Source: Gemmatimonadota bacterium (GTDB lineage: Bacteria; Gemmatimonadota; Gemmatimonadetes; Longimicrobiales; Gaopeijiaceae). From it: DNA of 64,000 bases. Both the position numbers and the translations under genes were made by a program. The notes below the pieces were generated by a model. The model was not told the origin of the DNA and searched no databases. It was given only the letters and a program-made list of their open reading frames with translations. The number at the start of each line of letters is the position of its first letter. The first letter of the stretch is position 1. The stretch spans positions 1 to 64,000 of the forward strand of contig VXMI01000047.1 in the NCBI GenBank assembly GCA_009841165.1. Reading direction: 5' to 3'. Shown here piece by piece: positions 28,102 to 38,592 of this stretch.

Positions 28102-29589
28102 CTAATGGCTGTAGTTGGGAGCTTCGCGCGTGATCGTCACGTCGTGGGGGTGCGACTCCCGCAGTCCCCCCGGCGTCACGCGCACGAAACGGGCCGATGT
28201 GCGCAGGGCCTCCAGCGAACCGGCGCCACAGTAGCCCATCCCGCTTCTGAGTCCGCCGGCCAGCTGGAAGACCGTGTCGGACACGGGACCCTTGTAGGCC
28301 ACGCGACCTTCGATCCCCTCCGGCACCAGCTTCCGCAGCTCGCGTCCCTCCTGGAAATAGCGGTCGGCGGAACCCTCCTCCATGGCCGACAGCGAGCCCA
28401 TTCCGCGAACGGTCTTGAAGCGCCGTCCCTCGAGAAGGAACGATTCCCCGGGGGATTCCTCGGTGCCGGCCAGCACCGAACCCATCATCACGCTCTGGGC
28501 GCCGGCGGCAAGCGCCTTGACCACATCGCCCGAGTAGCGGATGCCGCCGTCCGCGATCACGGGAACCCGGCCGGCGGCGCCGTCGACGGCGTCCATGACC
28601 GCGGTCAGCTGCGGCAGCCCGACGCCGGTCACGACGCGCGTGGTGCAGATCGAGCCCGGACCGACCCCGACCTTGACCGCGTCCGCCCCGCGTTCGATCA
28701 GCGCGTCGGCGCCCTCGGCCGTCCCCACGTTCCCCGCGACGAGATCCTGGTCGGGAAACGCCTCGCGCACCCTCGCCACCGCCCTCAGAACGCCCTCGGC
28801 GTGTCCGTGTGCGGTGTCGATCACCAGGAAGTCCACACCCGACTCGACCAGCGCCCGTGCGCGGGCCAGATCGGACCTGGCTGCCCCGATGGCCGCGCCC
28901 ACGCGCAGCCGGCCGTGCTCGTCCTTGCAGGCGTTGGGGAACTGGCGGCGCTTGAAGATGTCCTTGACCGTGATCAGCCCCCTCAGCTTCCCCGCCTCGT
29001 CCACGACGGGCAGCTTCTCGATCCGGTGGCGGTGCAGGATTCGCTCCGCCTCGGTCAGGGTGGTGCCGACCGGGGCGGTGACCAGCCCCCGCGAGGTCAT
29101 GAGCGACGCGACGGGACGGTCGAGATCGGACTCGAACTGCAGGTCGCGATTGGTGATGATCCCGACCAGGGTGCCGTCCGGCTCCACGATCGGCACGCCG
29201 CTGATCGAGAAGCGCGCCATCAGCTGGTGGGCGTCACGGAGCGAAGCGGCGGGCTCCAGCGTGATCGGCTTGAGAATCATGCCGCTCTCCGACCGCTTCA
29301 CCCGGTCGACCTCCTGGGCCTGCAGGTCGATCGTCATGTTCTTGTGGATAACGCCGACCCCGCCCTCGCGCGCAACCGCGATCGCCATGCGCGCCTCGGT
29401 CACCGTGTCCATCGCGGCCGAGATCAGGGGAACCTGAAGGGCTATGCGGTTCGTCAGCCGCGTGGAGATGTCGGCGTCGCCCGGATGAACCCTGGAATGG
29501 CCCGGCACGAGCAGCACGTCGTCGAAGGTCAGGGCCTCCTTGACGACCCTGCCGCGCAACGGTGACCGGGGCTCCTTGCCGCTTTCCAT
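28102..29589 (-). CDS. guaB: IMP dehydrogenase
   Basis: 495 residues from the ATG at 29587-29589; a TTG two codons upstream is less likely. TIM barrel with [16 protein letters not shown], two CBS domains (about 95-210; [25 protein letters not shown]), the nucleotide-binding loop [17 protein letters not shown] with catalytic Cys, [11 protein letters not shown], and the flap region [11 protein letters not shown]. It makes XMP from IMP, the first committed step to GMP. Transcribed with the transglycosylase gene downstream. The C-terminal tail (THDV-like: [15 protein letters not shown]) is normal. Confidence 0.96.
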   Translation of the reverse strand: MESGKEPRSPLRGRVVKEALTFDDVLLVPGHSRVHPGDADISTRLTNRIALQVPLISAAMDTVTEARMAIAVAREGGVGVIHKNMTIDLQAQEVDRVKRSESGMILKPITLEPAASLRDAHQLMARFSISGVPIVEPDGTLVGIITNRDLQFESDLDRPVASLMTSRGLVTAPVGTTLTEAERILHRHRIEKLPVVDEAGKLRGLITVKDIFKRRQFPNACKDEHGRLRVGAAIGAARSDLARARALVESGVDFLVIDTAHGHAEGVLRAVARVREAFPDQDLVAGNVGTAEGADALIERGADAVKVGVGPGSICTTRVVTGVGLPQLTAVMDAVDGAAGRVPVIADGGIRYSGDVVKALAAGAQSVMMGSVLAGTEESPGESFLLEGRRFKTVRGMGSLSAMEEGSADRYFQEGRELRKLVPEGIEGRVAYKGPVSDTVFQLAGGLRSGMGYCGAGSLEALRTSARFVRVTPGGLRESHPHDVTITREAPNYSH

Positions 29590-29649
29590 GGACAAATGTA
29601 CCGGGGCCGCGGAATTCGGGTCAACCGGGCCGGCAACCGCGCCGGGCGC

Positions 29650-30099
29650 CTATCGTTCCCGCGACTCCGGAGGGTCCCGGCGGGCCGCTTCGGAGGAGTC
29701 GGGGCGCTCGGAGCGGTCGGACAGGTCCGAGAAATCCGCGTCGGCCTCGACCCCTGTTTCCGCGTCCCGGCGGCGCTCCGCTCCGGCATCGCCGGCCTCC
29801 GATCCCCCCGCGAGCTCGTCGAAGAGCTGCCGGCCCGCCCTGGCGACTCCGCTCAATGCCCGGTCGGCGGCCGCGATCACCTGAAAGGCCTCGCGCAGGT
29901 TGGATGGCTTGAACGACCGCTTGCGCATGCGGTCCTCCAGCCCCTCGCCCATCCGCTGAAAGCCGCTGGCCGGCTGCTCGTCTTCCGGCGCTCCGTACCG
30001 CGACTCCAGGAACTCGATGTAGTCGAGCACCTGGTAGATCTGCTCCTCCGGCAGGCTCTCTATCTTCCGCATCACGCGGGCGCGCAGGACATCGTGCAT
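29650..30099 (-). CDS. DUF2281-like small protein, charged tail
   Basis: 149 residues if the ATG at 30097-30099 is used; ATG at 30156 would add 19 residues and collide with the opposite gene. The N-terminal third (RKIESLPEEQIYQVLDYIEFLESRYG) resembles the short helical DUF2281/DUF4351-type start found in many small proteins of unknown function. A middle helix (LREAFQVIAAADRALSGVARAGRQLFDEL) and a low-complexity Arg/Asp/Ser-rich tail follow. No catalytic motif. Divergent from the acyltransferase gene, upstream of guaB by 60 bp. Confidence 0.55.
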   Translation of the reverse strand: MHDVLRARVMRKIESLPEEQIYQVLDYIEFLESRYGAPEDEQPASGFQRMGEGLEDRMRKRSFKPSNLREAFQVIAAADRALSGVARAGRQLFDELAGGSEAGDAGAERRRDAETGVEADADFSDLSDRSERPDSSEAARRDPPESRER

Positions 30100-30154
30100 G
30101 CCATCTAAGAAGCCGCTGATGGATCCCCGGCGCAAGGACGGGTTATTCTTGGGC

Positions 30155-30976
30155 ATGGAGTCCGGACAGGAGTACCGTTTTCTGCCGCTGCGGGGCGTGC
30201 CGATCCGCGAGGACGCCGAGCGGCGCTGCGACCGCTGGCTCGCTCGCCTCGACGAGGAGCTCTCGGATCCCGGAACCGACCGCAACGAACTCTGCCGCAG
30301 GGTGCTCGAGGAGATCTACTTCCCCGGCGGAATGAGTGCCCCTTCCCTCGCCGGTCGCGTCCTCCGTGACCAGCTCGACCCCCGCAACGTCACCCTGGAG
30401 CCGGAATACTATCGGGAAATCGACGAGGAACGGTACCAACGCGTGAAGCCGCTGATCTGGCTCTGGGAGATGTTCGACAAGAGCCTGCTCGGCCAGAACG
30501 TGCACCTCGGTGTCAGGTTCCGGCGCATGCTCGCCAGGCGCATCTTCGCCCGCTGCGGCAGGAACTTCAAGGCGTTCCACTTCGTGAAGCTCAGCTTCGG
30601 CTACGGGCTGGAGGTGGGCGACGACGTCGTGGTGCACCGCCATGTCCTCCTCGACGACCGCGGCGGGATCAGGATCGGGGATCGCGCGTCGATCTCGGAC
30701 TTCGTCAACATCTATTCGCACAGCCACCACATCGGCGACGGCCGGGATGTGCGCACTCCCCGGACCGTCATCGGCGAGGGCGTACGGGTCGCCTACCACG
30801 CAACGGTGCTGGCGGGCGTCACCCTGGCGCCCGACTCGATGATCGGCGCCGGAGCCGTCGTCACCCGCGACACGGAGGCGTCCACCGTCGTCGCCGGAAT
30901 GCCCGCCAGGCCGGTTCGGCGGAAGCCCGCCGGCCAGCGCCGCCCGCCGACAAGCGATCCGCTCGCCGACAGCTGA
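30155..30976 (+). CDS. Hexapeptide-repeat acyltransferase
   Basis: About 273 residues from ATG 30155; ATG at 30098 or 30119 would extend it, and 30098 has an AGGA at a proper distance, so the start is unsettled. The C-terminal half has left-handed beta-helix hexads (VGDDVVVHRHVLLDDRGGIRIGDRASISDFVNIYS), the active-site-like His pair YSHSHHIGDG, VLAGVTLAPDSMIGAGAVVT and the end VVAGMPARPVR, as in maltose/galactoside and colanic-acid O-acetyltransferases. The N-terminal half (WLARLDEELSDPGTDRNEL) is helical and unusual. Substrate unknown. Confidence 0.75.
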   Translation: MESGQEYRFLPLRGVPIREDAERRCDRWLARLDEELSDPGTDRNELCRRVLEEIYFPGGMSAPSLAGRVLRDQLDPRNVTLEPEYYREIDEERYQRVKPLIWLWEMFDKSLLGQNVHLGVRFRRMLARRIFARCGRNFKAFHFVKLSFGYGLEVGDDVVVHRHVLLDDRGGIRIGDRASISDFVNIYSHSHHIGDGRDVRTPRTVIGEGVRVAYHATVLAGVTLAPDSMIGAGAVVTRDTEASTVVAGMPARPVRRKPAGQRRPPTSDPLADS

Positions 30977-31039
30977 ACCGGACGCGGGCGCGCGGGCGTG
31001 CGCCGGCGACCCACGGGCCACCCGCGCACCGACGTAGCT

Positions 31040-32989
<1,950 letters not shown>

Positions 32990-33185
32990 TCGGGGTTCTC
33001 CGGGGGTGAAGAGGTTGCGTTGTGGCCGTTTCGGGGAGCAAAGGCGCGCCCCGGCGGCCCGTGCATGTCCGGTGCGCCTGCGCGTGAGCGATCGGCTGAT
33101 CGAGTATGGCCCGAAGTCCGCGCCCGGGGCAACATCGCCCGGTGGAGATCCGTGCGGCCCCCGGTTGCCGTTGGTATCATTCTGC

Positions 33186-33198
33186 TATCATTATGATA
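33186..33198. promoter_or_regulatory. PerR/Fur-box-like palindrome
   Basis: TATCAT-T-ATGATA is a perfect 6-1-6 inverted repeat in an otherwise GC-rich region. Read as a 15-mer it matches the PerR box consensus (TTATAATNATTATAA) at 10 of 14 fixed places. A partial direct copy (TATCATT) starts at 33175. It lies 16 bp upstream of a TTGACA and about 86 bp before the perR-like start, and 190 bp from the divergent acs start. Autoregulation of the regulator is the simplest reading; control of acs is possible. Confidence 0.55.
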
Positions 33199-33213
33199 TC
33201 CACGATCCAGCGG

Positions 33214-33219
33214 TTGACA
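33214..33219 (+). promoter_or_regulatory. Candidate -35 box of perR-like gene
   Basis: TTGACA is a perfect -35 hexamer about 65 bp before the regulator's start codon, directly downstream of the palindrome. No good -10 hexamer stands 16-18 bp away (nearest AT-rich stretch is TCGTAACTCC around 33239-33248), so the promoter assignment is tentative. Confidence 0.35.
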
Positions 33220-33283
33220 CGCGCGCGCCCTGCGTGCATCGTAACTCCATGTGAGCAACGGGCTTCGCCGAAGGAGGACCTGC

Positions 33284-33718
33284 TTGTCCCCGTCCACTCA
33301 ATCCGTCGAGGTCGACCGGCTGCGAGAAGCGCTGGAAGCGCATGGGCATCGCTTCACCGAGCAGAGGGGCGCGGTGCACCGCTTCCTTGCGGGAACTGAC
33401 ACGCACCCGACCGCCGAGGATGTCTTTCACGGCGTCCGTGAGGAGTTGCCCGCGATCTCGCTTGCCACGGTCTACAAGAACCTCGAGACGCTGGTCGGCT
33501 GCGGCATGGCGCTCAAGCTCACCTGGTCCGATGGCTCCTCCAGATACGACGGGCGCACCGACCCGCACCATCACGCACGCTGCGACCGCTGCGGCGTCGT
33601 GATGGACATCCCCGGCAACCCGCCGCCGGAGATCGTCGCCGATCCCGGCGTGTGCCCCGGCTTTCATGTCACCGGGTACCGGCTGGAGCTGACCGGGCTC
33701 TGCGCGGCCTGCGCCTGA
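33284..33718 (+). CDS. perR: PerR-type Fur-family repressor
   Basis: 144 residues. The start is TTG 33284 because AAGGAGGA (33271-33278) stands six bases upstream; GTG at 33251 is in frame but has no ribosome site. Winged-helix N-terminal domain (HRFTEQRGAVHRFL; HPTAEDVF; AISLATVYKNLETL). The metal sites match Bacillus PerR more than Fur: SSRYDGRTDPHHHARC aligns with SSRFDFVTSDHYH, and CGVVMDI has Asp where Fur has Glu. Two CxxC pairs (CDRC, CAAC) form the structural zinc site. Such proteins sense peroxide by Fe-catalysed His oxidation. No catalase or peroxidase gene is adjacent. Confidence 0.85.
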   Translation: MSPSTQSVEVDRLREALEAHGHRFTEQRGAVHRFLAGTDTHPTAEDVFHGVREELPAISLATVYKNLETLVGCGMALKLTWSDGSSRYDGRTDPHHHARCDRCGVVMDIPGNPPPEIVADPGVCPGFHVTGYRLELTGLCAACA

Positions 33719-33744
33719 AGCGGCTCCCGCCCCGGTTTCAGGCG
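33712..33744. terminator. Bidirectional hairpin over two stop codons
   Basis: CGCCTGAA (33712-33719) pairs perfectly with TTCAGGCG (33737-33744), 17-base loop. Each arm contains the TGA stop of one of the two convergent genes (perR-like on +, small protein on -). No U-tract follows, so it is a candidate terminator or 3'-end stabiliser, not a standard intrinsic terminator. Confidence 0.45.
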
Positions 33745-34037
33745 ATCGCGCCGGCCCGTGCGCGCCCCCGTGCCGAACGCAGGCGGCGGCGCAGTTCCAG
33801 GCTCGACATCGTGTTCATGGTGCGCTCGGCGGTCTTCGGCGAATTCCAGCGAACGTCGGTAAGAGCAACCGGCTCTTCGTCTTCCGCCTCCGGCCGGTGC
33901 AGGACCAGGTAGTACCGTCCCTTGTAGTCCCCACCCTGCTCGGCGGCGACCGAAGCCACCCATTCGACACCCCGTTCATCGCTGAATCGTCGCACTTGGC
34001 CGTCCCCGTTTGTGATGGTCTCCGCGACTGGGAACAT
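33738..34037 (-). CDS. Small uncharacterised protein
   Basis: 99 residues from the ATG at 34035-34037. I choose this frame because its end reads like protein: VRRFSDERGVEWVASVAAEQ, KGRYYLVLHRP, PVALTDVRWNSPKTAERTMNT, while other frames are Arg/Ser/Pro-rich. It looks like a small beta domain with a basic helical tail. No family recognised. It lies 56 bp after the zinc-ribbon membrane protein gene on the same strand and ends in the shared hairpin with the perR-like gene. Confidence 0.55.
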   Translation of the reverse strand: MFPVAETITNGDGQVRRFSDERGVEWVASVAAEQGGDYKGRYYLVLHRPEAEDEEPVALTDVRWNSPKTAERTMNTMSSLELRRRLRSARGRARAGAIA

Positions 34038-34093
34038 AATAGCCACGACGCACCGGCAACAACGAGCCCCTCCCTGCGGATCTGCCGGTGCAA

Positions 34094-34909
34094 TCAGGCG
34101 GGCTTCCCGCTGCGCAGCTTCTTCTGGTGCACGACTTCCGGGAATTCGTAGTAGATGACGCCCTCGTCGCTGATGTCCGATCTCACCCGGAAGCCGTCGT
34201 CCATGCCGATCATCACTTTTTCGGCGGCTTCCAGGCTCAGATCCAGCTCGGCCGCGACCTCGGTTACCGTCAGCACGCCTCCGCGCTGCGTGGCCAGCTG
34301 CAGCACCTTCCGGTTGAGGATCTGAAGGACCGCTTGCCGCCGCTCCTGCAGCGCCCTCCACCCCCACAGGAACATCCCCGATCCACCCATCCCCAGGAAC
34401 GCTCCGACGACGATGGGGGGACCGTCCATTCCACCTGCGATCCCGGCGGTGATGATGAGGGTGGCCATCACGCCCAGCCCCGCCCCGAACACCCGCCTGC
34501 CTATGCCGCTCGGGGGAAGGGGCTTGTCCCGCGACGGAGGCGATGCGGGCGTCATCGACGTTACCGGGGCCGGCACGCCGGAGCCGGCGTCCCAGCCCTC
34601 CGGGTCCCCGGGGACACGGGAGTGTTCCCATGCGAGGCCGCAGTTGGGACAGACCTGGCGCTTGCGGCACCTGGCGTAGTACACCAGGCCGCCGACCCCG
34701 TAGGTGAACACGCTGAGGCCGACCAGCAGGGCCAGGTGACCGGTCTTGCGGAAATAGGGGACGCCTTCGCTGTGGTGCCCGCAGCGCGCGCACTGCCGGA
34801 AGTTGCGCTTCATGACGGGGGCGCGGCGCCGCCGCTCCACGACGGCGCCGCAGGTGGGACACCGATCCTCACCCGCCAGGATACTCTCGCCGCAAGTCGA
34901 ACACCGCAT
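34094..34909 (-). CDS. Zinc-ribbon membrane protein with winged-helix tail
   Basis: 271 residues. It begins with a zinc ribbon (CSTCGESILAGEDRCPTC), followed by CARCGHH and a TM helix (LALLVGLSVFTYGVGGLVYY), then CRKRQVCPNCG. A second membrane pair lies at about 140-190 (GAGLGVMATLIITAGIAGG; VVGAFLGMGGSGMFLWGW). The C-terminal 65 residues (LTVTEVAAELDLSLEAAEKV; GVIYYEFPEV) look like a winged helix. The fold order, zinc ribbons plus TM plus DNA-binding-like tail, suggests a membrane-tethered regulator or a redox sensor, but nothing in the neighbours fixes that. Confidence 0.6.
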   Translation of the reverse strand: MRCSTCGESILAGEDRCPTCGAVVERRRRAPVMKRNFRQCARCGHHSEGVPYFRKTGHLALLVGLSVFTYGVGGLVYYARCRKRQVCPNCGLAWEHSRVPGDPEGWDAGSGVPAPVTSMTPASPPSRDKPLPPSGIGRRVFGAGLGVMATLIITAGIAGGMDGPPIVVGAFLGMGGSGMFLWGWRALQERRQAVLQILNRKVLQLATQRGGVLTVTEVAAELDLSLEAAEKVMIGMDDGFRVRSDISDEGVIYYEFPEVVHQKKLRSGKPA

Positions 34910-34950
34910 CTATTCCCCGATCCCTCCGCCGGCCTCGGCGCCGGCAACGC

Positions 34951-34956
34951 TTGACA
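34951..34956 (+). promoter_or_regulatory. Candidate -35 box before beta-barrel gene
   Basis: A perfect TTGACA in the 179-bp gap between divergent genes, with TACTAC 15 bp downstream as a poor -10. It would give a leader of about 110 bases for the barrel gene at 35089. Spacing is short, so confidence is low. Confidence 0.25.
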
Positions 34957-35088
34957 CTCCGAACACCCTCCTACTACGGAATCCCGCCCGTCAGGAGTCA
35001 CGCCCCGAGCCGGAACGGGAACCATCGAGCAGAATCAGATTACATTCACTGGAGTCGAGCGCAAACCAGGCCACGCTTTCCCGAATAG

Positions 35089-35805
35089 ATGATCCTCTCC
35101 CGAACCGCCCGCGCCTCCGCACTTCTTCTGTTGCTTGTCCCCTCCCTCGAGGATGCCCGGGCCCAGACCATTCCGTCTGCGTACCGCTTCATCGAGCACC
35201 GCCAGGAGACTTCGATCTTCTGGGGAACGATGTTCCTCAGCCAGGGTTCGCTGGACCTGGGACCCAAGTCCGGCTCCTTCACCGGAGCGCGCTACTCGAT
35301 CGAGGCCAGCGGGCCGCTCTTCCTCGAGGGGCTGGTGATGTACCTGCCGACCACCAGAGACGTGGTAGACCCCCGGCGCGCCATCGGGGACCGTACGATC
35401 GGCGAAACCGACGTGCAGCTGCTGATGGCCGACGCGCGCCTCGACTTCAGCCTGACCGGTCGCCGCACGTGGCACGGGCTCAGCCCCCATCTCTTTCTCG
35501 GCGGAGGGTTGGCCCTGGACATCGCCGGCCAGAGCGAGTTCGCGGACTTCCTGCTTCCGGAGGACGTCTACGACTTCGGGACCGCCTTTACCGCGACCTC
35601 CGGGACGGGATTCCGGTTCGCCGTCTCGTCCAGGCTCATGCTGCACGCCGAAGCGGGCCTGACCCTCTGGAAGCTGAACACTCCGAGCGGCTTCGACGAC
35701 CCGGCGAAGCGGCCGCAGAACGACGACATGGAGCTGGAACCGGTGGTCCAGAGCGAGTGGGTCAGGGGATACGGCATTACTCTGAGCGCCGGTTGGCGGT
35801 TCTGA
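35089..35805 (+). CDS. Outer-membrane beta-barrel protein
   Basis: 238 residues. Signal peptide (ARASALLLLLVPSLEDARA), then repeated amphipathic strands (FTGARYSIEASGPLFLEGLVMYL; LSPHLFLGGGLALDIAG; GTGFRFAVSSRLMLHAEAGL). It ends GITLSAGWRF, with the C-terminal Phe typical of BAM-assembled barrels. Looks like an OmpW/OmpA-like small barrel; no ligand can be assigned. moeA follows 13 bp later on the same strand, though no functional link is obvious. Confidence 0.75.
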   Translation: MILSRTARASALLLLLVPSLEDARAQTIPSAYRFIEHRQETSIFWGTMFLSQGSLDLGPKSGSFTGARYSIEASGPLFLEGLVMYLPTTRDVVDPRRAIGDRTIGETDVQLLMADARLDFSLTGRRTWHGLSPHLFLGGGLALDIAGQSEFADFLLPEDVYDFGTAFTATSGTGFRFAVSSRLMLHAEAGLTLWKLNTPSGFDDPAKRPQNDDMELEPVVQSEWVRGYGITLSAGWRF

Positions 35806-35818
35806 CCGACTGAGCGGA

Positions 35819-37096
35819 ATGGCGGGCTTCGAGCGCCTCCAGGCGGATTGGCTTTCGTACGGAGACGCACTTGCGCGTGTGCTGGCCGACGCCCGTCCGA
35901 CGCCGGCCACGCCCCTGGCACCCGCCCGCGCACTGGGGCGGTCCCTCGCCGCCCCGGTCGTGGCCCGCGCCACCCTGCCCTCGTGGCCGAACAGCGCGAT
36001 GGACGGCTTCGCGGTGAGAAGCGGGGACCTGCGGGACACCTCTTCCGGGAGCATCCGCCTCCCCGTTGCAGGTCATTCCTACCCCGGCTCGGTGCCGATC
36101 GATGACGTGCCCCCCGGTGCGGCGATCCGCATCATGACGGGCGGACCCGTCCCCGTCGGCTTCGATTCGGTGATACGGGTCGAGCACACCGACGGCGAGG
36201 CTTCGGCCGGGTTCGTCGAGGTCCACCGGACCGAGGACGTGGGCAGGCACATCCGGTCGCCGGGCAAGGACATGCGGCGCGGAGACGAGACCGTGCCGGC
36301 GGGCGCGGTCGTGCACTCGGGAACGTTGCCCGTGATCATGGCCAGCGGGGCCGAGAGTCTCGCGGTCTTCCGCCGCCCCCGCGTGGGCGTGCTGTCGAGC
36401 GGCGACGAGCTGGTGGGGCAGGATCGCTTCGATCTCGTGGTCGAGGGAAGGGGCATCCCGGACACCAACAGGGACATGATCGCCGCCGCAGTCGCCGAGG
36501 CCGGGGGCGTCCCGGTCGACCTGGGAGTGGCGCCGGACGATCCGGACGCTCTCAAGGCCGCACTCGAGTCCGTGGAGGGCGTCGATGTCCTGGTCTCGAC
36601 CGGCGGGGCTTCGATGGGCGAAAAGGACCTGCTCAAGCGCATCCTCCTCGGCCTCGCCTTCCGGCTCGACTTCTGGCGCGCCCGCGTCCGTCCCGGAAGC
36701 CCACTCTCGTTCGGCCACCTGCGGCGAGGCGCGGGCGACCTCCCGGTCTTCGGACTCCCCGGCAATCCTGCGTCTGCGTTCGTGACCTTCCACGTGTTCG
36801 TCGCCCCGTATCTGCGCGCCATGCTCGGATCACGGCGTCCCGCCGGCACTACGGTTACCGCCGTGACCGAGACCCCGCTCGGCTCACCGCCGCGCCTCAC
36901 CCAGTTCTACCGGGTCCGGTTCCTGCCCCCCCATGCGCCGGGCGAGGCTGAGCGGTGCACCCTCACCGGCCCGCAGGGAAGCGGGCTCGTGCGGTCGCTG
37001 CGCGACGCGGAGGGGCTGGCGGTCGTGCCGGAAGGGACCTCACGCATCGAGGCGGGTGACCGTGTGTCCGTACTTCTCCTGCCGGGACGGCAATGA
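35819..37096 (+). CDS. moeA: Molybdopterin molybdotransferase
   Basis: 425 residues. MoeA marks: LPSWPNSAMDGFAVR, IRIMTGGPVPVGFDSVIRVEHT, VGVLSSGDELV, VLVSTGGASMGEKDLLK, VFGLPGNPASAFVTFHVFV, and a C-terminal beta-barrel. It inserts molybdate into adenylated molybdopterin. Co-localised with an M23 lipoprotein that starts in its stop (ATGA, 37093-37096), while moaC sits about 9 kb upstream. No molybdate transporter is present in this window. Confidence 0.94.
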   Translation: MAGFERLQADWLSYGDALARVLADARPTPATPLAPARALGRSLAAPVVARATLPSWPNSAMDGFAVRSGDLRDTSSGSIRLPVAGHSYPGSVPIDDVPPGAAIRIMTGGPVPVGFDSVIRVEHTDGEASAGFVEVHRTEDVGRHIRSPGKDMRRGDETVPAGAVVHSGTLPVIMASGAESLAVFRRPRVGVLSSGDELVGQDRFDLVVEGRGIPDTNRDMIAAAVAEAGGVPVDLGVAPDDPDALKAALESVEGVDVLVSTGGASMGEKDLLKRILLGLAFRLDFWRARVRPGSPLSFGHLRRGAGDLPVFGLPGNPASAFVTFHVFVAPYLRAMLGSRRPAGTTVTAVTETPLGSPPRLTQFYRVRFLPPHAPGEAERCTLTGPQGSGLVRSLRDAEGLAVVPEGTSRIEAGDRVSVLLLPGRQ

Positions 37097-37554
37097 GATA
37101 CACTGTCGCGCGCGGGCTGCTGCCCCCGGCTCTCCTGTCCCTGGCCCTGGCCCTGCAGGGGTGCCAGACCCCCCAATGGCCGGTCGAGGGAGCCATGGCG
37201 TCGCCGTTCGGGATCCGCTCGCAGGGCGGCGCCGATCTGCACCGCGGCGTGGATCTCGAAGCCGCCGTGGGGACGCCGGTGCGGCCGGTGCTCCCGGGAC
37301 GGGTGCGTTTCGCCGGAACCATGAGCGGATACGGCAGCGTGATCTGGATCGACCACGGCGAAAACCTGATCACCGTGTACGGGCACCTCTCCCAGATCAG
37401 GGTCGAGGTTCTGCAAGAGGTATCGAAGGAGACGGTCATCGCTCTGAGCGGCCAGTCCGGCAACGTCACGGGTCCGCACCTCCACCTGGAGGTGTGGCGC
37501 TGGGGCCGCGAGGTCGACCCGGTCAACTTCCTGGGGCGGCCCCCGGGGGACTAG
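37093..37554 (+). CDS. M23 (LytM-type) peptidase lipoprotein
   Basis: 153 residues from ATG 37093, overlapping the moeA stop by 4 bp. A signal peptide with lipobox (LALALQGC) makes it lipid-anchored. The zinc metallo-endopeptidase signature is complete: the first His and Asp in LHRGVDLEAA and the HLHLEV motif near the end, plus TVYGHLSQIRV. The core is short and has no coiled-coil, so it is a compact M23 domain. It may cut peptidoglycan cross-bridges or regulate amidases, as NlpD/EnvC do. Its start overlaps moeA, but no functional link is clear. Confidence 0.88.
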   Translation: MRYTVARGLLPPALLSLALALQGCQTPQWPVEGAMASPFGIRSQGGADLHRGVDLEAAVGTPVRPVLPGRVRFAGTMSGYGSVIWIDHGENLITVYGHLSQIRVEVLQEVSKETVIALSGQSGNVTGPHLHLEVWRWGREVDPVNFLGRPPGD

Positions 37555-37611
37555 CGGGCAGTTCTCGGACCAATCCCGCGTCGTACCGGGGGCGGCGAGG
37601 CGCCGGGGCGG

Positions 37612-38592
37612 CTACCCCTGCTGTTCGCGCAGCTTGCGAACGGCGGTCGCCAGTTCCGGAACGATTTCGAAGGCGTCGCCGACGATCCCGTAGTCGGCCA
37701 CACCGAAGATGGGCGCTTCGGCGTCGCGGTTGACCGCGACAATGACCCCGGAGGTGCGCATCCCGGCGAGGTGCTGGATCGCGCCGGAGATCGCCACGGC
37801 AAAGTAGAGCTTCGGCGTCACGGTCTTGCCCGTCTGGCCGACCTGTTCGGCGTGAGGGCGCCACCCCGCGTCGACGACGGCCCGGGAGGCCCCCAGCGCG
37901 GCCGTCTCACCCAGCGCGTCACGCAGGTCGGCGAGAAGGTGCCAGTTCTCGGGCCCCTTCAGGCCACGGCCACCGGAGACGATGATCGCCGCTTCCGAGA
38001 CGTCGAGGGCCGCGCCGGCCGACTCCTCGAAGCCGACGACGCGGTAGCCCCCCGCAGACGCCTCCCCCGACAGTGCCACGTGCTCGACCTGAGCCGCGCG
38101 GGGAGCATCGGACACCGGGAAGACATTGGGCCGGATGGAGAGCAGCGCCGGCGCGCCGAGGGCCCGCACCCGGGCCAGGGCCTTGCCCGCGAAGACGGGA
38201 CGGGTGACCACGACCCGGCCACCGTCGATCTCCACCGCGACGACATCCGTGAGGAGGGCGACTCCCAGCCTTGCCGCGACCCTGGGGGCAAGATCCCTGC
38301 CCGGCCCGGTCGCGGCGAACACGACCGCGCCGTAGTCGCCCCCGCGGACGACCTCCGCCACGGCCACCGCGCGCACGTCCACCTGCTCGGCGCCATCGAT
38401 CGCCAGCACCCGGTCCGCGCCCTGCTCACCCAGCGCCGCGGCCGCTTCCCCCGCGCCCCGGCCACCCGCCACGGCCGCGTCGACGCGTCCCCCGAGAGCG
38501 TCCGCGAGACCGCGCGCCACCGTGACCACCTCCCTGGAGACGCCCTGAACGACGCCGTCCCGGGCCTCCGCTACCGCAAGTACGTCAGCCAT
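37612..38592 (-). CDS. etfA: Electron transfer flavoprotein alpha subunit
   Basis: 326 residues from the ATG at 38590-38592, which overlaps the etfB stop by one base (TGATG); the longer frame upstream is antisense-like. The FAD domain has [13 protein letters not shown], the Arg/Ser loop [27 protein letters not shown], and [20 protein letters not shown]. It takes electrons from acyl-CoA dehydrogenases and passes them to ETF:quinone oxidoreductase. Next to etfB, and downstream of an acyl-CoA ligase in the same run, consistent with fatty-acid or branched-chain oxidation. Confidence 0.94.
   Translation of the reverse strand: MADVLAVAEARDGVVQGVSREVVTVARGLADALGGRVDAAVAGGRGAGEAAAALGEQGADRVLAIDGAEQVDVRAVAVAEVVRGGDYGAVVFAATGPGRDLAPRVAARLGVALLTDVVAVEIDGGRVVVTRPVFAGKALARVRALGAPALLSIRPNVFPVSDAPRAAQVEHVALSGEASAGGYRVVGFEESAGAALDVSEAAIIVSGGRGLKGPENWHLLADLRDALGETAALGASRAVVDAGWRPHAEQVGQTGKTVTPKLYFAVAISGAIQHLAGMRTSGVIVAVNRDAEAPIFGVADYGIVGDAFEIVPELATAVRKLREQQG

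Noticed and set aside
31000-31039. Possible terminator between acyltransferase and acs
   Set aside because: Only general GC-rich self-complementarity (GGGCGCGCGGGCG) is seen; no clear stem could be defined.
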